Assembly (NCBI RefSeq): GCF_900188425.1
Contig: NZ_FZON01000018.1
Span: 18,704-82,703, forward strand
Source: Antarctobacter heliothermus
Lineage (GTDB): Bacteria; Pseudomonadota; Alphaproteobacteria; Rhodobacterales; Rhodobacteraceae
Direction: 5' to 3'
DNA: 64,000 nt
Position numbers and translations under genes: made by a program. Below, in pieces: positions 25,940-35,880 of this stretch (position 1 is the first letter of the stretch; each line of letters begins with the position of its first letter). The notes under the pieces are model-generated. The model was not told where the DNA came from, did no database searches, and worked only from the letters and a program-made list of their open reading frames with translations.

Positions 25940-28096
25940 TCAGTTTCCGCCCAGAATATCACGCAGAACCTGTTCCAGAATGGACTGATTTTGACGCCTG
26001 CGGTCTTGTGGTTCGGGCTGTGGCTGTGGCTCTGGCACCTTGGGCGGTACCGGCTCTGACATCGGCAAGGGCTGCACCGGCAGACCTTCTTCAACGCCTA
26101 GCATCACCTCGTGCCAGATTTCCGCAGGCAGGCCGCTGCCGGTCACGCCGGTCAGCGGCGTGTTGTCGTCGTAGCCCATCCAGACGCCGGTGACATACTC
26201 GGCGGTAAAGCCCACAAACCAGGCGTCGCGCGCCTCTTGGCTGGTGCCGGTCTTGCCCGCAACCTGACGGTCGGGCAGGGCGGCGCGCCCTCCGGTCCCT
26301 TCGGTCACCACCTTGTGCATCATCCAGACAAGTTGCCGCGCCGCCTCTTCGCGAACCACGCGTTCTCCGATGCCGCCACCAGAGCCCATCAGCGGCTCGC
26401 TCTGTCCCTTCAGGCGCAAGACACGCAGCCCGTAAGGCGTCACCGAAGACCCGCCGTTCAGGATACCCGCATAGGCGCCGGTCATCTCCAGCAGCGTCGC
26501 CTCGGACGCGCCAAGCGCCAAGGCCGGCGAGTCCGTCAATTCGCGGTAAATGCCAAAATCGCGCGCCACCCGGATCACCAGATCGCGGCCCACGGTTTCT
26601 GACACCTTGACAGCAGGTACGTTCAGCGACTTTTTCAACGCCTCGGTCAGGGTCACCACGCCATAGTGGCGGCGTGAGTAGTTTTCCGGGCACCACTCGC
26701 CCGACCCGGGAATGTTCAGGCAATAGGGTGCGTCCTCGACCGTATCCAGCGGCGAATACCCCAGTTCCAGCGCGGTGGCGTAGACGAAGGGTTTGAAGGC
26801 TGACCCCGTCTGGCGCACTGCCTGCGATGCGCGGTTGAACAAGCCGGTTGCGTCCGTGTCGCGCCCGCCGACCATGCCGCGCACGGCGCCATCGGCGGAC
26901 ATGACCACCACGGCCACCTGCGCCTTGGACCCGGACTTTACCTTTTCGGCAAAAATCTTTTCCACAGCCGTCGCTGTCACCTGCTGGATGCGTTGGTCCA
27001 GCGTGGTTTCGATCACCACATCCTCGGTTGTGTCGCGGGTAAAGAAATCCGGCCCGGACTGCATGACCCAGTCAGCGAAATAGCCGCCGCCCAATTGCTG
27101 CGCACCGCTCGACAGCACCGCCGGGTCGGCCTGATACTGGCGCATCTCTGCTTCCGTAAGATATCCCTGATCGTACATCAGGCGCAGCACGGTCGCAGCG
27201 CGGTCCTGACTGCGACTCAGGTTTGCGGTAGGGGCAAGGCTGGACGGCGCGGTCAGCAATCCGGCCAGCATCGCCGCCTCAGCCGGATTCAGCGCCGCCG
27301 CCGGTTTGGCGAAATACCGTTGCGAGGCGGCCTCGGCACCGTAGGCACCGCCGCCCATATACGCCCGGTTGAGGTAGATAGAGAGGATCTCATCCTTGGA
27401 GTATTTGACCTCCATCGCCAGCGCGTAGATCGCCTCGCGCGCTTTGCGTGTCAGCGAGCTTGCCCGGCAGTCGGACACATAGTCGGCCTCGGACTTCCAG
27501 ACGTCGGGGTCATATTCAACGCCGAGGCAGACCAGTTTCGCGGTCTGTTGCGTGATGGTGGACCCGCCGTGGCCCGACAGCGGACCGCGCCCTTCGCGCA
27601 GGTTGATCCGGACCGCGCTGGCCACACCGCGCGGGCTGACCCCGAAATGCCAGTAGAACCGACGGTCCTCTGTCGCCACAACCGCGTTCTTGAGATGCTC
27701 GGAGACAGTTTCGGCGGTTACAACGCCACCGAACTGATCGCCGCGCAAAGCAAAGACATCTCCATTGCGATCCAGCAGCGTGACAGACCCGCGCGCCCGT
27801 CCGTCCAGCAGCGTGTTCAACTCTGGCAGGGTGTTGTAGACATACAGCACTGCCGCGCCAAGGATCAGCGCCACAACCACTGTGGCCGACAGCGTCACGC
27901 GCCAGACCAGCCGAAAAATCCAGCGCAACAACCCGCCAAAGAAGCCAAGGATTCCGCCGCGCTTGCGCCGTGGTGTCGTTTTACGCCGGGCCGCAGGTTT
28001 GCGGGTCCGGGTTGGTTTGGCAGCGGATTTCGCGCCACCACGCGGATAGCGCGAGTCAGCCACCAGCCGCTTGGATTTACCTTTCGAGGAACTCAT
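25940..28096 (-). CDS. Class A penicillin-binding protein (PBP1A type)
   Basis: Bifunctional peptidoglycan glycosyltransferase/transpeptidase of 718 residues. A strongly basic cytoplasmic tail (about 1-48) precedes a membrane anchor near residues 55-90. The GT51 domain has ATEDRRFYWHFGVSPRG and GGSTITQQTAKL. The transpeptidase domain has the active-site Ser in TGSAFKPF, SLN, and KTGTS. A Pro/Gln-rich tail ends the protein. The ATG at 28096 is preferred over the TTG one codon earlier. It builds and crosslinks peptidoglycan in the periplasm. Confidence 0.93.
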   Translation of the reverse strand: MSSSKGKSKRLVADSRYPRGGAKSAAKPTRTRKPAARRKTTPRRKRGGILGFFGGLLRWIFRLVWRVTLSATVVVALILGAAVLYVYNTLPELNTLLDGRARGSVTLLDRNGDVFALRGDQFGGVVTAETVSEHLKNAVVATEDRRFYWHFGVSPRGVASAVRINLREGRGPLSGHGGSTITQQTAKLVCLGVEYDPDVWKSEADYVSDCRASSLTRKAREAIYALAMEVKYSKDEILSIYLNRAYMGGGAYGAEAASQRYFAKPAAALNPAEAAMLAGLLTAPSSLAPTANLSRSQDRAATVLRLMYDQGYLTEAEMRQYQADPAVLSSGAQQLGGGYFADWVMQSGPDFFTRDTTEDVVIETTLDQRIQQVTATAVEKIFAEKVKSGSKAQVAVVVMSADGAVRGMVGGRDTDATGLFNRASQAVRQTGSAFKPFVYATALELGYSPLDTVEDAPYCLNIPGSGEWCPENYSRRHYGVVTLTEALKKSLNVPAVKVSETVGRDLVIRVARDFGIYRELTDSPALALGASEATLLEMTGAYAGILNGGSSVTPYGLRVLRLKGQSEPLMGSGGGIGERVVREEAARQLVWMMHKVVTEGTGGRAALPDRQVAGKTGTSQEARDAWFVGFTAEYVTGVWMGYDDNTPLTGVTGSGLPAEIWHEVMLGVEEGLPVQPLPMSEPVPPKVPEPQPQPEPQDRRRQNQSILEQVLRDILGGN

Positions 28097-28351
28097 CAAC
28101 TCTGCCCGTCACGTTTTTCTTTGAAGGCGACTCTACCGAACCTGAGAGGGAATGTTGACCATCCCCGTAGCGGAGCCGGGTTTATTTTGAGATCAAAAGT
28201 TGTGCACAAACCTGTGCGTGCATAAAAAATAGACACAATCACTCATCAAGCCGCCCGAATTCCGGGCTGATCCCTTCAAATTTGCCCTCTCTCATCGTTC
28301 TGCTGCAGGTGCAAATGCAGGCGCTGCCCTGCCAGACCGAAGGGGACCAAG

Positions 28352-28690
28352 GTGAAACTGATCATTGCAACGATCAAGCCGTTCAAGCTGGAGGAAGTGC
28401 GCGAAGCACTGACCGGCATCGGCGTGCGCGGCATGATGGTAACGGAAATCAAGGGCTTCGGCTCTCAGTCCGGCCATACCGAAATCTACCGCGGCGCGGA
28501 GTACGCCGTAAATTTTGTGCCGAAAATCAAACTGGAGATCGTCGTCTCGGCGTCGATGGCCGATCAGGTGATCGAGGCCATCAAGACCACCGCACAGACC
28601 GGCAAGATCGGCGACGGCAAGATTTTTGTGCTCGACGTGCTTCAGGCCGTGCGTGTGCGCACCGGCGAAACCGACGCAGACGCGCTGTGA
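28352..28690 (+). CDS. glnK: Nitrogen regulatory protein P-II (GlnK type)
   Basis: P-II signal protein of 112 residues that binds ATP/ADP and 2-oxoglutarate and controls the ammonium channel. It has MKLIIATIKPFKLEEVREAL, the T-loop with the uridylylation Tyr51 (GHTEIYRGAEY), and the B-loop TGKIGDGKIFV. It starts with GTG behind AAGGGGACC. The coupling to amtB 28 bases downstream identifies it as the GlnK paralogue. A GCAC/GTGC inverted repeat at 28204-28217 could be an NtrC-like site, but its spacing is not canonical. Confidence 0.95.
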   Translation: MKLIIATIKPFKLEEVREALTGIGVRGMMVTEIKGFGSQSGHTEIYRGAEYAVNFVPKIKLEIVVSASMADQVIEAIKTTAQTGKIGDGKIFVLDVLQAVRVRTGETDADAL

Positions 28691-28718
28691 CGCGCCGCTC
28701 ATCATGAGGGAAACGGAC

Positions 28719-30074
<1,356 letters not shown>

Positions 30075-30106
30075 GCTTCTCCTTCCACTCAGTCTTTGAC
30101 CACTGG

Positions 30107-30132
30107 CCCGGGCGTTCGCGCCCGGGTTTTTT
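30107..30132 (+). terminator. Rho-independent terminator of glnK-amtB
   Basis: An 8-bp stem CCCGGGCG/CGCCCGGG closed by a TTCG tetraloop is followed by six T. Confidence 0.92.
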
Positions 30133-30226
30133 CGTGCAGCGGTTTTGATATGCTGATCATTGCCAAGGGGCCTGTCATCCGCCGTTGGCTGCGCTAAGAT
30201 TGCGTATCTGTGGAGGGTCGTGACAG

Positions 30227-30532
30227 ATGCCGAGTTTGATCGCATTGCTCTTTTCGGCGGCCTTCCTGATTTGGGCGGCGGTGCCGGTCATGGCCAACCA
30301 TGGCAGCCTGTCCGATCCCTGCATGGAAATCTGCATGGACTGCGGTGCATCCGATCCTGCCAAGCAAGACCACGACTCGATCTGTGGCGCATGCCCTGTG
30401 ATCGGGTCCATTTTACCCGACTCCTTGGGGCTGCCGGTGTCGGTAGAGCATCGTGCCGTGCCTGCCCTGCCGGGGCGGCTACTGGTTGCAGAGCCAACTC
30501 TGGTGTCCGATCCTCCGCCTCCGCGCGGCTGA
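30227..30532 (+). CDS. Small exported cysteine-rich protein of unknown function
   Basis: Protein of 101 residues with a signal peptide (LIALLFSAAFLIWAAVPVMA, cleavage before NHGS). The mature part has six Cys in two groups (PCMEICMDCG and ICGACPVIG) separated by a His/Asp stretch, then a Pro-rich tail. The spacing suggests metal binding or disulfides. I do not recognise the family; it has some likeness to small copper-related DUF2946 proteins. GGAGGG precedes the ATG. The next gene encodes a cytochrome c 55 bases on. Confidence 0.65.
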   Translation: MPSLIALLFSAAFLIWAAVPVMANHGSLSDPCMEICMDCGASDPAKQDHDSICGACPVIGSILPDSLGLPVSVEHRAVPALPGRLLVAEPTLVSDPPPPRG

Positions 30533-30587
30533 CAAGGAACGTGGCATCCGAAGGGGGCCAATCTGTCAGACACACTTGGAGACCTGT

Positions 30588-31019
30588 ATGAAAACCGGAT
30601 ACATTCTGGCCGGTGCGCTTGCCCTTGGGGCCGCCGCCGCCGCCTATCAGTTCACCTCACCGGGCAGCGTCGACGCCCAGACACCCGCCGCGGCGGGGGC
30701 ACCTCTGGCACAGGTCAAGTTGCCGGAAACACTGTCCGCCAATGCGCAGATCGGCAAGAATGGCTATGACGCCGTTTGCGCAGACTGCCACGGCGAAAAC
30801 GCTGACGGGCGCAAAGGTATGGGGCCGCCGCTGGTGCACAAGATCTATGAGCCGTCTCACCACGGCGACGAATCGTTCCAACTGGCGGTACAGCGCGGCG
30901 TGCGCGCCCACCATTGGCCGTTTGGTAACATGCCCGCGCAACAGGGCCTGACCCGCGCCGATGTCAGCGCTATCGTCGCCTATGTGCGTGAGATGCAACG
31001 CGCCAACGGCATCAACTGA
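30588..31019 (+). CDS. Monohaem c-type cytochrome
   Basis: Protein of 143 residues with an N-terminal signal or anchor (YILAGALALGAAAAAYQF). A class I cytochrome c domain carries the haem site CADCH near residue 65 and a candidate axial Met in FGNMPAQQ near 113. Periplasmic electron carrier; partner unknown. The start has TTGGAGA upstream. A perfect GGAGCGGGG/CCCCGCTCC hairpin at 31057-31078 lies between it and the convergent regulator gene and overlaps that gene's last codons. Confidence 0.88.
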   Translation: MKTGYILAGALALGAAAAAYQFTSPGSVDAQTPAAAGAPLAQVKLPETLSANAQIGKNGYDAVCADCHGENADGRKGMGPPLVHKIYEPSHHGDESFQLAVQRGVRAHHWPFGNMPAQQGLTRADVSAIVAYVREMQRANGIN

Positions 31020-31065
31020 CCGCAGAGCCCGAGAAGCAGAGGCATGTGAAAGGTGAGGAGCGGGG

Positions 31066-31836
31066 TCAGCCCCGCTCCGTCTCGCGGCGCAGGCGTTGAC
31101 GGGCGATGGCCTCGTTCTTTTCGGCTTCGCGGTTGTCGCTTAGCGCGGCCTCGACAAAGTTCAGATGCGCCTCGACGGCGGTGCGCGCTGCGGCGGGATC
31201 GCGGGCCTGCAACGCATCGTTCACGGCGCGGTGCTGTTCCAGCAGGGTGTCGCGCCTCGTGCGTTGCTTGAACATGATCTGGCGGTTGTAGAACACACCT
31301 TCGCGCAGCAGTTGATACATCGACCGCATCATGTGCAGCATGATGACGTTATGGCTGGCCTCGATGATCGCCAGGTGGAATTCCGCGTCCAGACCCGCCT
31401 CTTCGGTCGGGTTGCGCTTGGTGTGTGCGGTTTCCATCTTGGCAAAGACCGCTGCAATCACCGCAAGATCGCAGTCGGTGCCGTAGATCGCAGCGCGTTC
31501 TGCGGCCAGTCCTTCCATGTCGCGGCGGAAGGACAGGTAGTCGAACACGGCTTCGTCATGGTTTGCAAATAGCTGGATCAAGGGTTGCGAAAAGGCGCTG
31601 CCCAGAACCTCTGTCACAAAGATGCCCGCGCTTGCGCGGGAGGTCAGCAGGCCGCGTGCCTGCAATTCCGCCACCGCTTCGCGCAGCGAAGGGCGAGAGA
31701 CGCCCATCTGTTCCGACAGGTCTCGCTCGGACGGCAAGCGCTCGCCCGGGCGCAAAACCCCGCGCAGGATCAGCTTTTCGATTTGCCGAACGACGGCATG
31801 CGAAAGCTTTTCGGATTGGACTTTTTCGAACGGCAT
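31066..31836 (-). CDS. FadR-subfamily (GntR/FCD) transcriptional regulator
   Basis: Protein of 256 residues. An N-terminal winged helix (LRPGERLPSERDLSEQMGVSRPSLREAVAELQARGLL) is joined to an all-helical FCD ligand domain with metal-site residues typical of PdhR/LldR-like proteins (DAEFHLAI, EQHRAV, HLNFVE). Such regulators sense carboxylic acids such as lactate, pyruvate or glycolate. No obvious target operon adjoins it. A GGTCTTACC site just upstream suggests autoregulation. Confidence 0.9.
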   Translation of the reverse strand: MPFEKVQSEKLSHAVVRQIEKLILRGVLRPGERLPSERDLSEQMGVSRPSLREAVAELQARGLLTSRASAGIFVTEVLGSAFSQPLIQLFANHDEAVFDYLSFRRDMEGLAAERAAIYGTDCDLAVIAAVFAKMETAHTKRNPTEEAGLDAEFHLAIIEASHNVIMLHMMRSMYQLLREGVFYNRQIMFKQRTRRDTLLEQHRAVNDALQARDPAAARTAVEAHLNFVEAALSDNREAEKNEAIARQRLRRETERG

Positions 31837-31880
31837 GGTGGTTCCTTCGCACGGTAAGGGATTTTTACCAAAACCACGGG

Positions 31881-31889
31881 GGTCTTACC
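31881..31889. promoter_or_regulatory. Candidate FCD-regulator operator
   Basis: GGTCTTACC matches the GGTNNNACC-type core bound by FadR-subfamily regulators. It lies 45 bases upstream of the FCD regulator start, across the moaE stop codon. Confidence 0.45.
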
Positions 31890-32328
31890 ACCGCGTCAGC
31901 GCCGCTTCGTCCTCATCCTTGGCGGCGACCCATGTGCCGGTTTCCGCGCAGTATTCCTTTTTCCAGAACGGCGCGCGGGATTTCAGGTAGTCCATCAGGT
32001 ATTCCGCCGCCTCGAAGGCATCCTTGCGATGCGGCGCGGCGGTTGCGACCATCATGATCTGTTCGCCCGGCTCCAATCGGCCAAAGCGATGAATCACCAG
32101 CGCGTCGCCCAATGACCAGCGATCAATGGCCTCAACCGTGATCTGTTCCAGCGCCTTTTGGGTCATGCCGGGGTAGTGTTCGATCTCCATGGCCTGCAAG
32201 CCGCCGCCTGGACGGTCGCGCACGATGCCAGTGAAGGTGACAACAGCCCCCATGTCGTGACGCCCGGCGGCAAAACCGGCGGCCTCTGCGCCAAAGTCAA
32301 ACGGGGCGTCCTGCACAACGATGCGCAT
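31885..32328 (-). CDS. moaE: Molybdopterin synthase catalytic subunit MoaE
   Basis: Large subunit of molybdopterin synthase (147 residues). With MoaD it inserts two sulfurs into precursor Z. It shows GAVVTFTGIVRD, LEIEHYPGMT-like sequence (MEIEHYPGMTQKAL), IHRFGRLEPGEQIM, and KSRAPFWKKE with the catalytic lysines. It follows moaD after three bases. Confidence 0.95.
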   Translation of the reverse strand: MRIVVQDAPFDFGAEAAGFAAGRHDMGAVVTFTGIVRDRPGGGLQAMEIEHYPGMTQKALEQITVEAIDRWSLGDALVIHRFGRLEPGEQIMMVATAAPHRKDAFEAAEYLMDYLKSRAPFWKKEYCAETGTWVAAKDEDEAALTRW

Positions 32329-32331
32329 GGC

Positions 32332-32577
32332 TCAGCCCCCCGTCATCGGCGGGAAAAAGGCCACCTCGCGGACACCGGCCAGCGGCGCGTCGAAATCGGT
32401 CAGTTCCTGATCGACGGCCACGCGCAGCGCGCTCAGATCCTCGAAGGCGGCGGCGTAACGGTCTTCGCGCGCGCGCAACTCGGCAACCAGATCGGCCACG
32501 GTTGTGGCCTGGGTCTGGACCGTTTCGCGCGGCAGCCCAATGCGTTCACGCACCCATGCGAAATACAGCACGTCCAT
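32332..32577 (-). CDS. moaD: Molybdopterin synthase sulfur carrier MoaD
   Basis: Ubiquitin-like sulfur carrier of 81 residues beginning MDVLYFAWVRERIG. It ends in the diglycine (PPMTGG) that is thiocarboxylated by MoeB. The ATG overlaps the pgsA stop as TGATG, and moaE follows, giving the Rhodobacterales order pgsA-moaD-moaE. Confidence 0.93.
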   Translation of the reverse strand: MDVLYFAWVRERIGLPRETVQTQATTVADLVAELRAREDRYAAAFEDLSALRVAVDQELTDFDAPLAGVREVAFFPPMTGG

Positions 32578-33242
32578 CACTTGTCCTCCCTCAGATGCGG
32601 CAGAGCCTTGCGGAAGTAATCCCATCCGGTGATCAACGTCAAAGCCGCCGCCAGCCAGAGCAGAGCCAATCCGCCGTTGCCGGACCAGATCATGCCCTGC
32701 AATTTCCAGCGCAGGCCAAATTCGTCGGCGCGTTCGCCGTCAAGAATCTGACCGATGATCTCATCGCCCATCCCCATACTGGACATCACAAGGTAGTGTT
32801 CAAAAATACCCTGTGCAAACAGCACCGCAATGGCGACCATCTGCGCGGTTGTCTTCCACTTGGCCAGCTTGGTCACCTTCAGTGTGCCCGCCGTGTCACC
32901 CAGAAATTCCCGCAACCCCGAGACAAAGACCTCACGGAAGAGGATCATGGTCGCTGGCAGAACAAGCCACGGGGACCATGACGAAAATCCGACGATGACC
33001 ATCAGAGCGATGACCACCATCGCCTTGTCGGCAATCGGGTCCAGCATGGCGCCCAGTTTGGTTTCTTGTTGCCAGCTGCGGGCCAGATGGCCATCCAGCC
33101 AATCGGTCATGGCGGCCCCGGCAAACAGGATCAGCGCCGCCCAGTCGGCCAGTGGGCGCGAAAAATAGAGGAACATCACCGCAACGCCGGGCGCGGCGAG
33201 CAGGCGCAGGATGGTCAGGAGGTTGGGCAATGTGAGTTTCAT
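32577..33242 (-). CDS. pgsA: CDP-diacylglycerol-glycerol-3-phosphate 3-phosphatidyltransferase
   Basis: Inner-membrane phosphatidylglycerophosphate synthase of 221 residues, the committed step to phosphatidylglycerol. It begins NLLTILRLLAAPGVAVMF. The CDP-alcohol phosphotransferase motif DGxxAR...GxxxDxxxD reads DWLDGHLARSWQQETKLGAMLDPIADK. Several membrane helices follow. It is first in the pgsA-moaD-moaE run. Confidence 0.95.
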   Translation of the reverse strand: MKLTLPNLLTILRLLAAPGVAVMFLYFSRPLADWAALILFAGAAMTDWLDGHLARSWQQETKLGAMLDPIADKAMVVIALMVIVGFSSWSPWLVLPATMILFREVFVSGLREFLGDTAGTLKVTKLAKWKTTAQMVAIAVLFAQGIFEHYLVMSSMGMGDEIIGQILDGERADEFGLRWKLQGMIWSGNGGLALLWLAAALTLITGWDYFRKALPHLREDK

Positions 33243-33334
33243 CGACGCCTTCCTAACCCGTTCTCCGAGGAGGGGGAAGGCTTGCCGAAAGGAGTCGAAA
33301 GACCCAAATTGATCGGGATGGCAATGAGGTGTCT

Positions 33335-33736
33335 ATGCGTGAAGCATTGTTTGCCCTGCTGGTTCTGGCGGGCCCTGCCATTGCGCAGGATGATATGATG
33401 GATGGCCCGGTGGATGGCCGTTGGGCCCTGCAACGGATCGGCGATGCGCCCTTTGCGGCGCGCGCGGAGCTGGACCTGTCACAGGCCGGGCGCGTGAGCG
33501 GCTCTGGCCCGTGCAACGGGTTCTCCGGACGGGTGGAGGGCGATTGGCCCAAGATTTCGGTGGGCCCTCTGCGGTCGACCCGGCGGGCCTGTCCGGAACT
33601 GGGGCAGGAGCATCTGTTTTTCATGGCCTTGCAGTCCGTGCAGCACGGCGCGATGCGTGAAGATGATCTGGTGCTGACCGATCCCGCAGGCCGCGAATTG
33701 GTGTTCATCCGGCTGCCCGCGCCCTCAGACGAGTGA
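33335..33736 (+). CDS. Exported META-domain-like protein
   Basis: Protein of 133 residues with a signal peptide ([18 protein letters not shown]). A compact domain similar to META/HslJ proteins follows: [31 protein letters not shown] with the conserved NxF/Y turn, STRRACPE, and a C-terminal LVFIRL strand. The function is unclear; HslJ-like proteins are linked to envelope stress or motility. The start at 33335 has GAGGT upstream. It overlaps the convergent recO by 32 bases. Confidence 0.78.
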   Translation: MREALFALLVLAGPAIAQDDMMDGPVDGRWALQRIGDAPFAARAELDLSQAGRVSGSGPCNGFSGRVEGDWPKISVGPLRSTRRACPELGQEHLFFMALQSVQHGAMREDDLVLTDPAGRELVFIRLPAPSDE

Positions 33737-34436
33737 TCAGCGCCGATCGCGCGGCAGGCAGTGGCTTATCGCGCAGGTCCGGGGCCAGACGGTTTTCCAT
33801 GAAAAACCCGGTTGTGGCCAAAGCGTCGAGGATTTCCGTGTCCTCGGCCTCTCCCTGTCCCAGTAGGATCGGCGGCAGAGGCAACAGGCGGTCGGCCCAG
33901 TCACCGGCGGCGATGGACGTCACCGCACGGCCGGTCTTGGGGGAAACAAACGCCAAGCCCTCTGTTGCGCCGGTGACGGCGCAAGAGGTCAAATCAAGGC
34001 CAAAGCCCATTTCATCCAGCAGGGCGAGTTCCCACTGCAGATAGGCAAGCGGCCAGAGATCTGGGCGGTCGAGCAGGTCCAGCAGCACCTCTGAGCGCTG
34101 GTAGAGCGCGGGGTGCGGTTCTCGTTCCGGCAGGCAGAACGCCAGCAGCGCGGTCACCGCATTGAGCCCCGCCAGCGCCACCCGGTCGCCAAGCGCCGCC
34201 GCAGCGCGCGAACGTTGCGGTTCCGCAGTGTAGCTGCCGATGTGATCCTCCAGCCGTGCGCGCCATGCCAGATCCAGTTGCGCGCCGGGTTGCAGATGCG
34301 GTGCCAGTTTGCGCGAGGTTCCGCCGCGCAGAACGCCCGCGTGACGGCCATGTCCGGGCGTGAACACGTCGAGGATCAGCGACGTTTCGCCGTGCTTTTT
34401 CGTGCTGAGCAAGATGCCGGTGTCGCGCCAGTCCAT
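33705..34436 (-). CDS. recO: DNA repair protein RecO
   Basis: Recombination mediator of 243 residues that helps RecR load RecA on SSB-coated DNA. It has the N-terminal OB fold ([39 protein letters not shown]) and a helical C-terminal domain. It usually follows era; here DUF1491 and a repeat element lie between. The frame continues to 34619 but the conserved MDWRD start is clear. Confidence 0.93.
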   Translation of the reverse strand: MDWRDTGILLSTKKHGETSLILDVFTPGHGRHAGVLRGGTSRKLAPHLQPGAQLDLAWRARLEDHIGSYTAEPQRSRAAAALGDRVALAGLNAVTALLAFCLPEREPHPALYQRSEVLLDLLDRPDLWPLAYLQWELALLDEMGFGLDLTSCAVTGATEGLAFVSPKTGRAVTSIAAGDWADRLLPLPPILLGQGEAEDTEILDALATTGFFMENRLAPDLRDKPLPAARSALITRLRARAAG

Positions 34437-34514
34437 GGTTGCAGGATCGGGATACGGGCATGCTTTGGCAAGCGGTGATCCAGCGGAGCAGCCTGCGGCT
34501 GCGCTGTTTGTCTC

Positions 34515-34563
34515 GGCCCCTTGCGGGGCCTCGGGGGGTGAGTATTTGGACCAGGAAGAAGCC
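34515..34563 (+). repeat. Intergenic hairpin + TATTT/GAAGAAGCC element, copy 3
   Basis: The hairpin GGCCCC-TTGC-GGGGCC is followed directly by TCGGGGGGTGAGTATTTGG and ACCAGGAAGAAGCC. It lies between DUF1491 and recO, in the opposite orientation to both. Confidence 0.7.
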
Positions 34564-34569
34564 TGCAGG

Positions 34570-34899
34570 TCAGGCGAGAGAGGGATCGTCGAGCAGGTGG
34601 CGGCCTTGTCTGTCCTCAACCTCTATCACCCAGAGGTCGGGGTCGAAACGGCGTTGGCGGGTGATCGACTCGTCGACATCGCGTTCGGCACCCTTGGCAA
34701 GGTCGGTCCATTTACGGTCGCCGGTCATCAAGTCGAAGCCACGGGTAAAGGCGCGGGCCTGTCCGTCGAGCGTGTTCAGCTTGACCAGAACGGCGCCAGC
34801 ATTGTCATCGCCATGGGCGATGACGAAAGCAGGGATATCCATCAGACGCAGCCGGGCGAGGTAGGCATCAACCCAGAAACGCGCGGTGAGGCGTACCAT
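34570..34899 (-). CDS. DUF1491 family protein
   Basis: Small protein of 109 residues beginning [19 protein letters not shown], with [10 protein letters not shown] and [24 protein letters not shown]. This matches the DUF1491 family found next to era in alphaproteobacteria; the function is unknown. It begins two bases after the era stop, so it is co-transcribed. Confidence 0.85.
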   Translation of the reverse strand: MVRLTARFWVDAYLARLRLMDIPAFVIAHGDDNAGAVLVKLNTLDGQARAFTRGFDLMTGDRKWTDLAKGAERDVDESITRQRRFDPDLWVIEVEDRQGRHLLDDPSLA

Positions 34900-34900
34900 G

Positions 34901-35809
34901 TCAGGCGTTGCCGTCTTTGAAGTTCAGCCCCATTTCCGAGTAGCGTTCTTTTTCTTCCAGCCAGTTTTCGCGGACTTTGACTTGCAGGAACAGGTGGATG
35001 GGGCGGCCAAGGAATTCTGTCAGTTCCTCACGCGATGCCTTGGAGATTGCCTTGATCGTCTCGCCCTTGTGGCCAAGGATGATGCCCTTGTGGCCGTCGC
35101 GGGCGACATAGACGATCTGATCGATGCGGGCAGAGCCGTCTTTGCGCTCTTCCCAGTTCTCGGTCTCGACCGTCAGTTGATAGGGCAGTTCCTGATGCAG
35201 GCGCAGGGTCAGCTTTTCGCGCGTGATCTCAGCCGCGATCATGCGCATGGGCAGGTCGGCGATCTGATCTTCGGGATAGAGCCATGGACCTTCGGGCACT
35301 TCGGCGGCGAGCCATGTGCGCAACTCGTCAATGCCGTAGCCTTTTTCGGCGGAGATCATGAAGGTCCGGGCAAAGGCGAACCGGTCGTTCATGTCCTTGG
35401 TCAGGGCCAGCAGGACGGGGGCCTCGACTCGGTCGATCTTGTTGATGGCAAGGGCGATCTTGCGTCCCTTGGGCAGGTCGGCGAGCCCTTCGAGGATGCG
35501 TTCCACCCCTTCGGTCACGCCGCGATGGGCCTCTATCAGCAGGACGATCACGTCCGCATCCGCAGCCCCACCCCAAGCGGCGGCGACCATGGCGCGGTCC
35601 AGCCTGCGGCGCGGTTTGAACAGGCCCGGCGTGTCGACAAAGATCAGCTGGCTGTCACCGTCCATGGCCACGCCGCGAATGCGGGCGCGGGTGGTCTGCA
35701 CCTTGTGGGTGACAATGCTGACCTTGGCCCCCACCATGTAGTTGGTGAGCGTGGATTTGCCCGCATTGGGCTCTCCGATCAGGGCGATGAAACCGGCGCG
35801 TGTGGTCAT
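34901..35809 (-). CDS. era: GTPase Era
   Basis: Essential GTPase of 302 residues that binds the 3' end of 16S rRNA during 30S assembly. G1 GEPNAGKST (12-20), G3 DTPG, G4 NKID and a C-terminal KH domain (VYVARDGHKGIILGHKGETIKAISKASREEL) are present. It normally follows rnc; here an EamA gene and a nuclease gene separate them. Confidence 0.97.
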   Translation of the reverse strand: MTTRAGFIALIGEPNAGKSTLTNYMVGAKVSIVTHKVQTTRARIRGVAMDGDSQLIFVDTPGLFKPRRRLDRAMVAAAWGGAADADVIVLLIEAHRGVTEGVERILEGLADLPKGRKIALAINKIDRVEAPVLLALTKDMNDRFAFARTFMISAEKGYGIDELRTWLAAEVPEGPWLYPEDQIADLPMRMIAAEITREKLTLRLHQELPYQLTVETENWEERKDGSARIDQIVYVARDGHKGIILGHKGETIKAISKASREELTEFLGRPIHLFLQVKVRENWLEEKERYSEMGLNFKDGNA

Positions 35810-35880
35810 AGGGGAATCCGGAGATGGGCCAAGGAAAAACGTGTGTTAGGGGATTTGCGGCGTCAAGGCCAGCGAAATTC

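Noticed and set aside
28204..28221. NtrC binding site upstream of glnK
   Set aside because: GCAC and GTGC are present but spaced six bases, not the usual seven, and I could not find a sigma-54 -24/-12 pair. Kept only as a remark.
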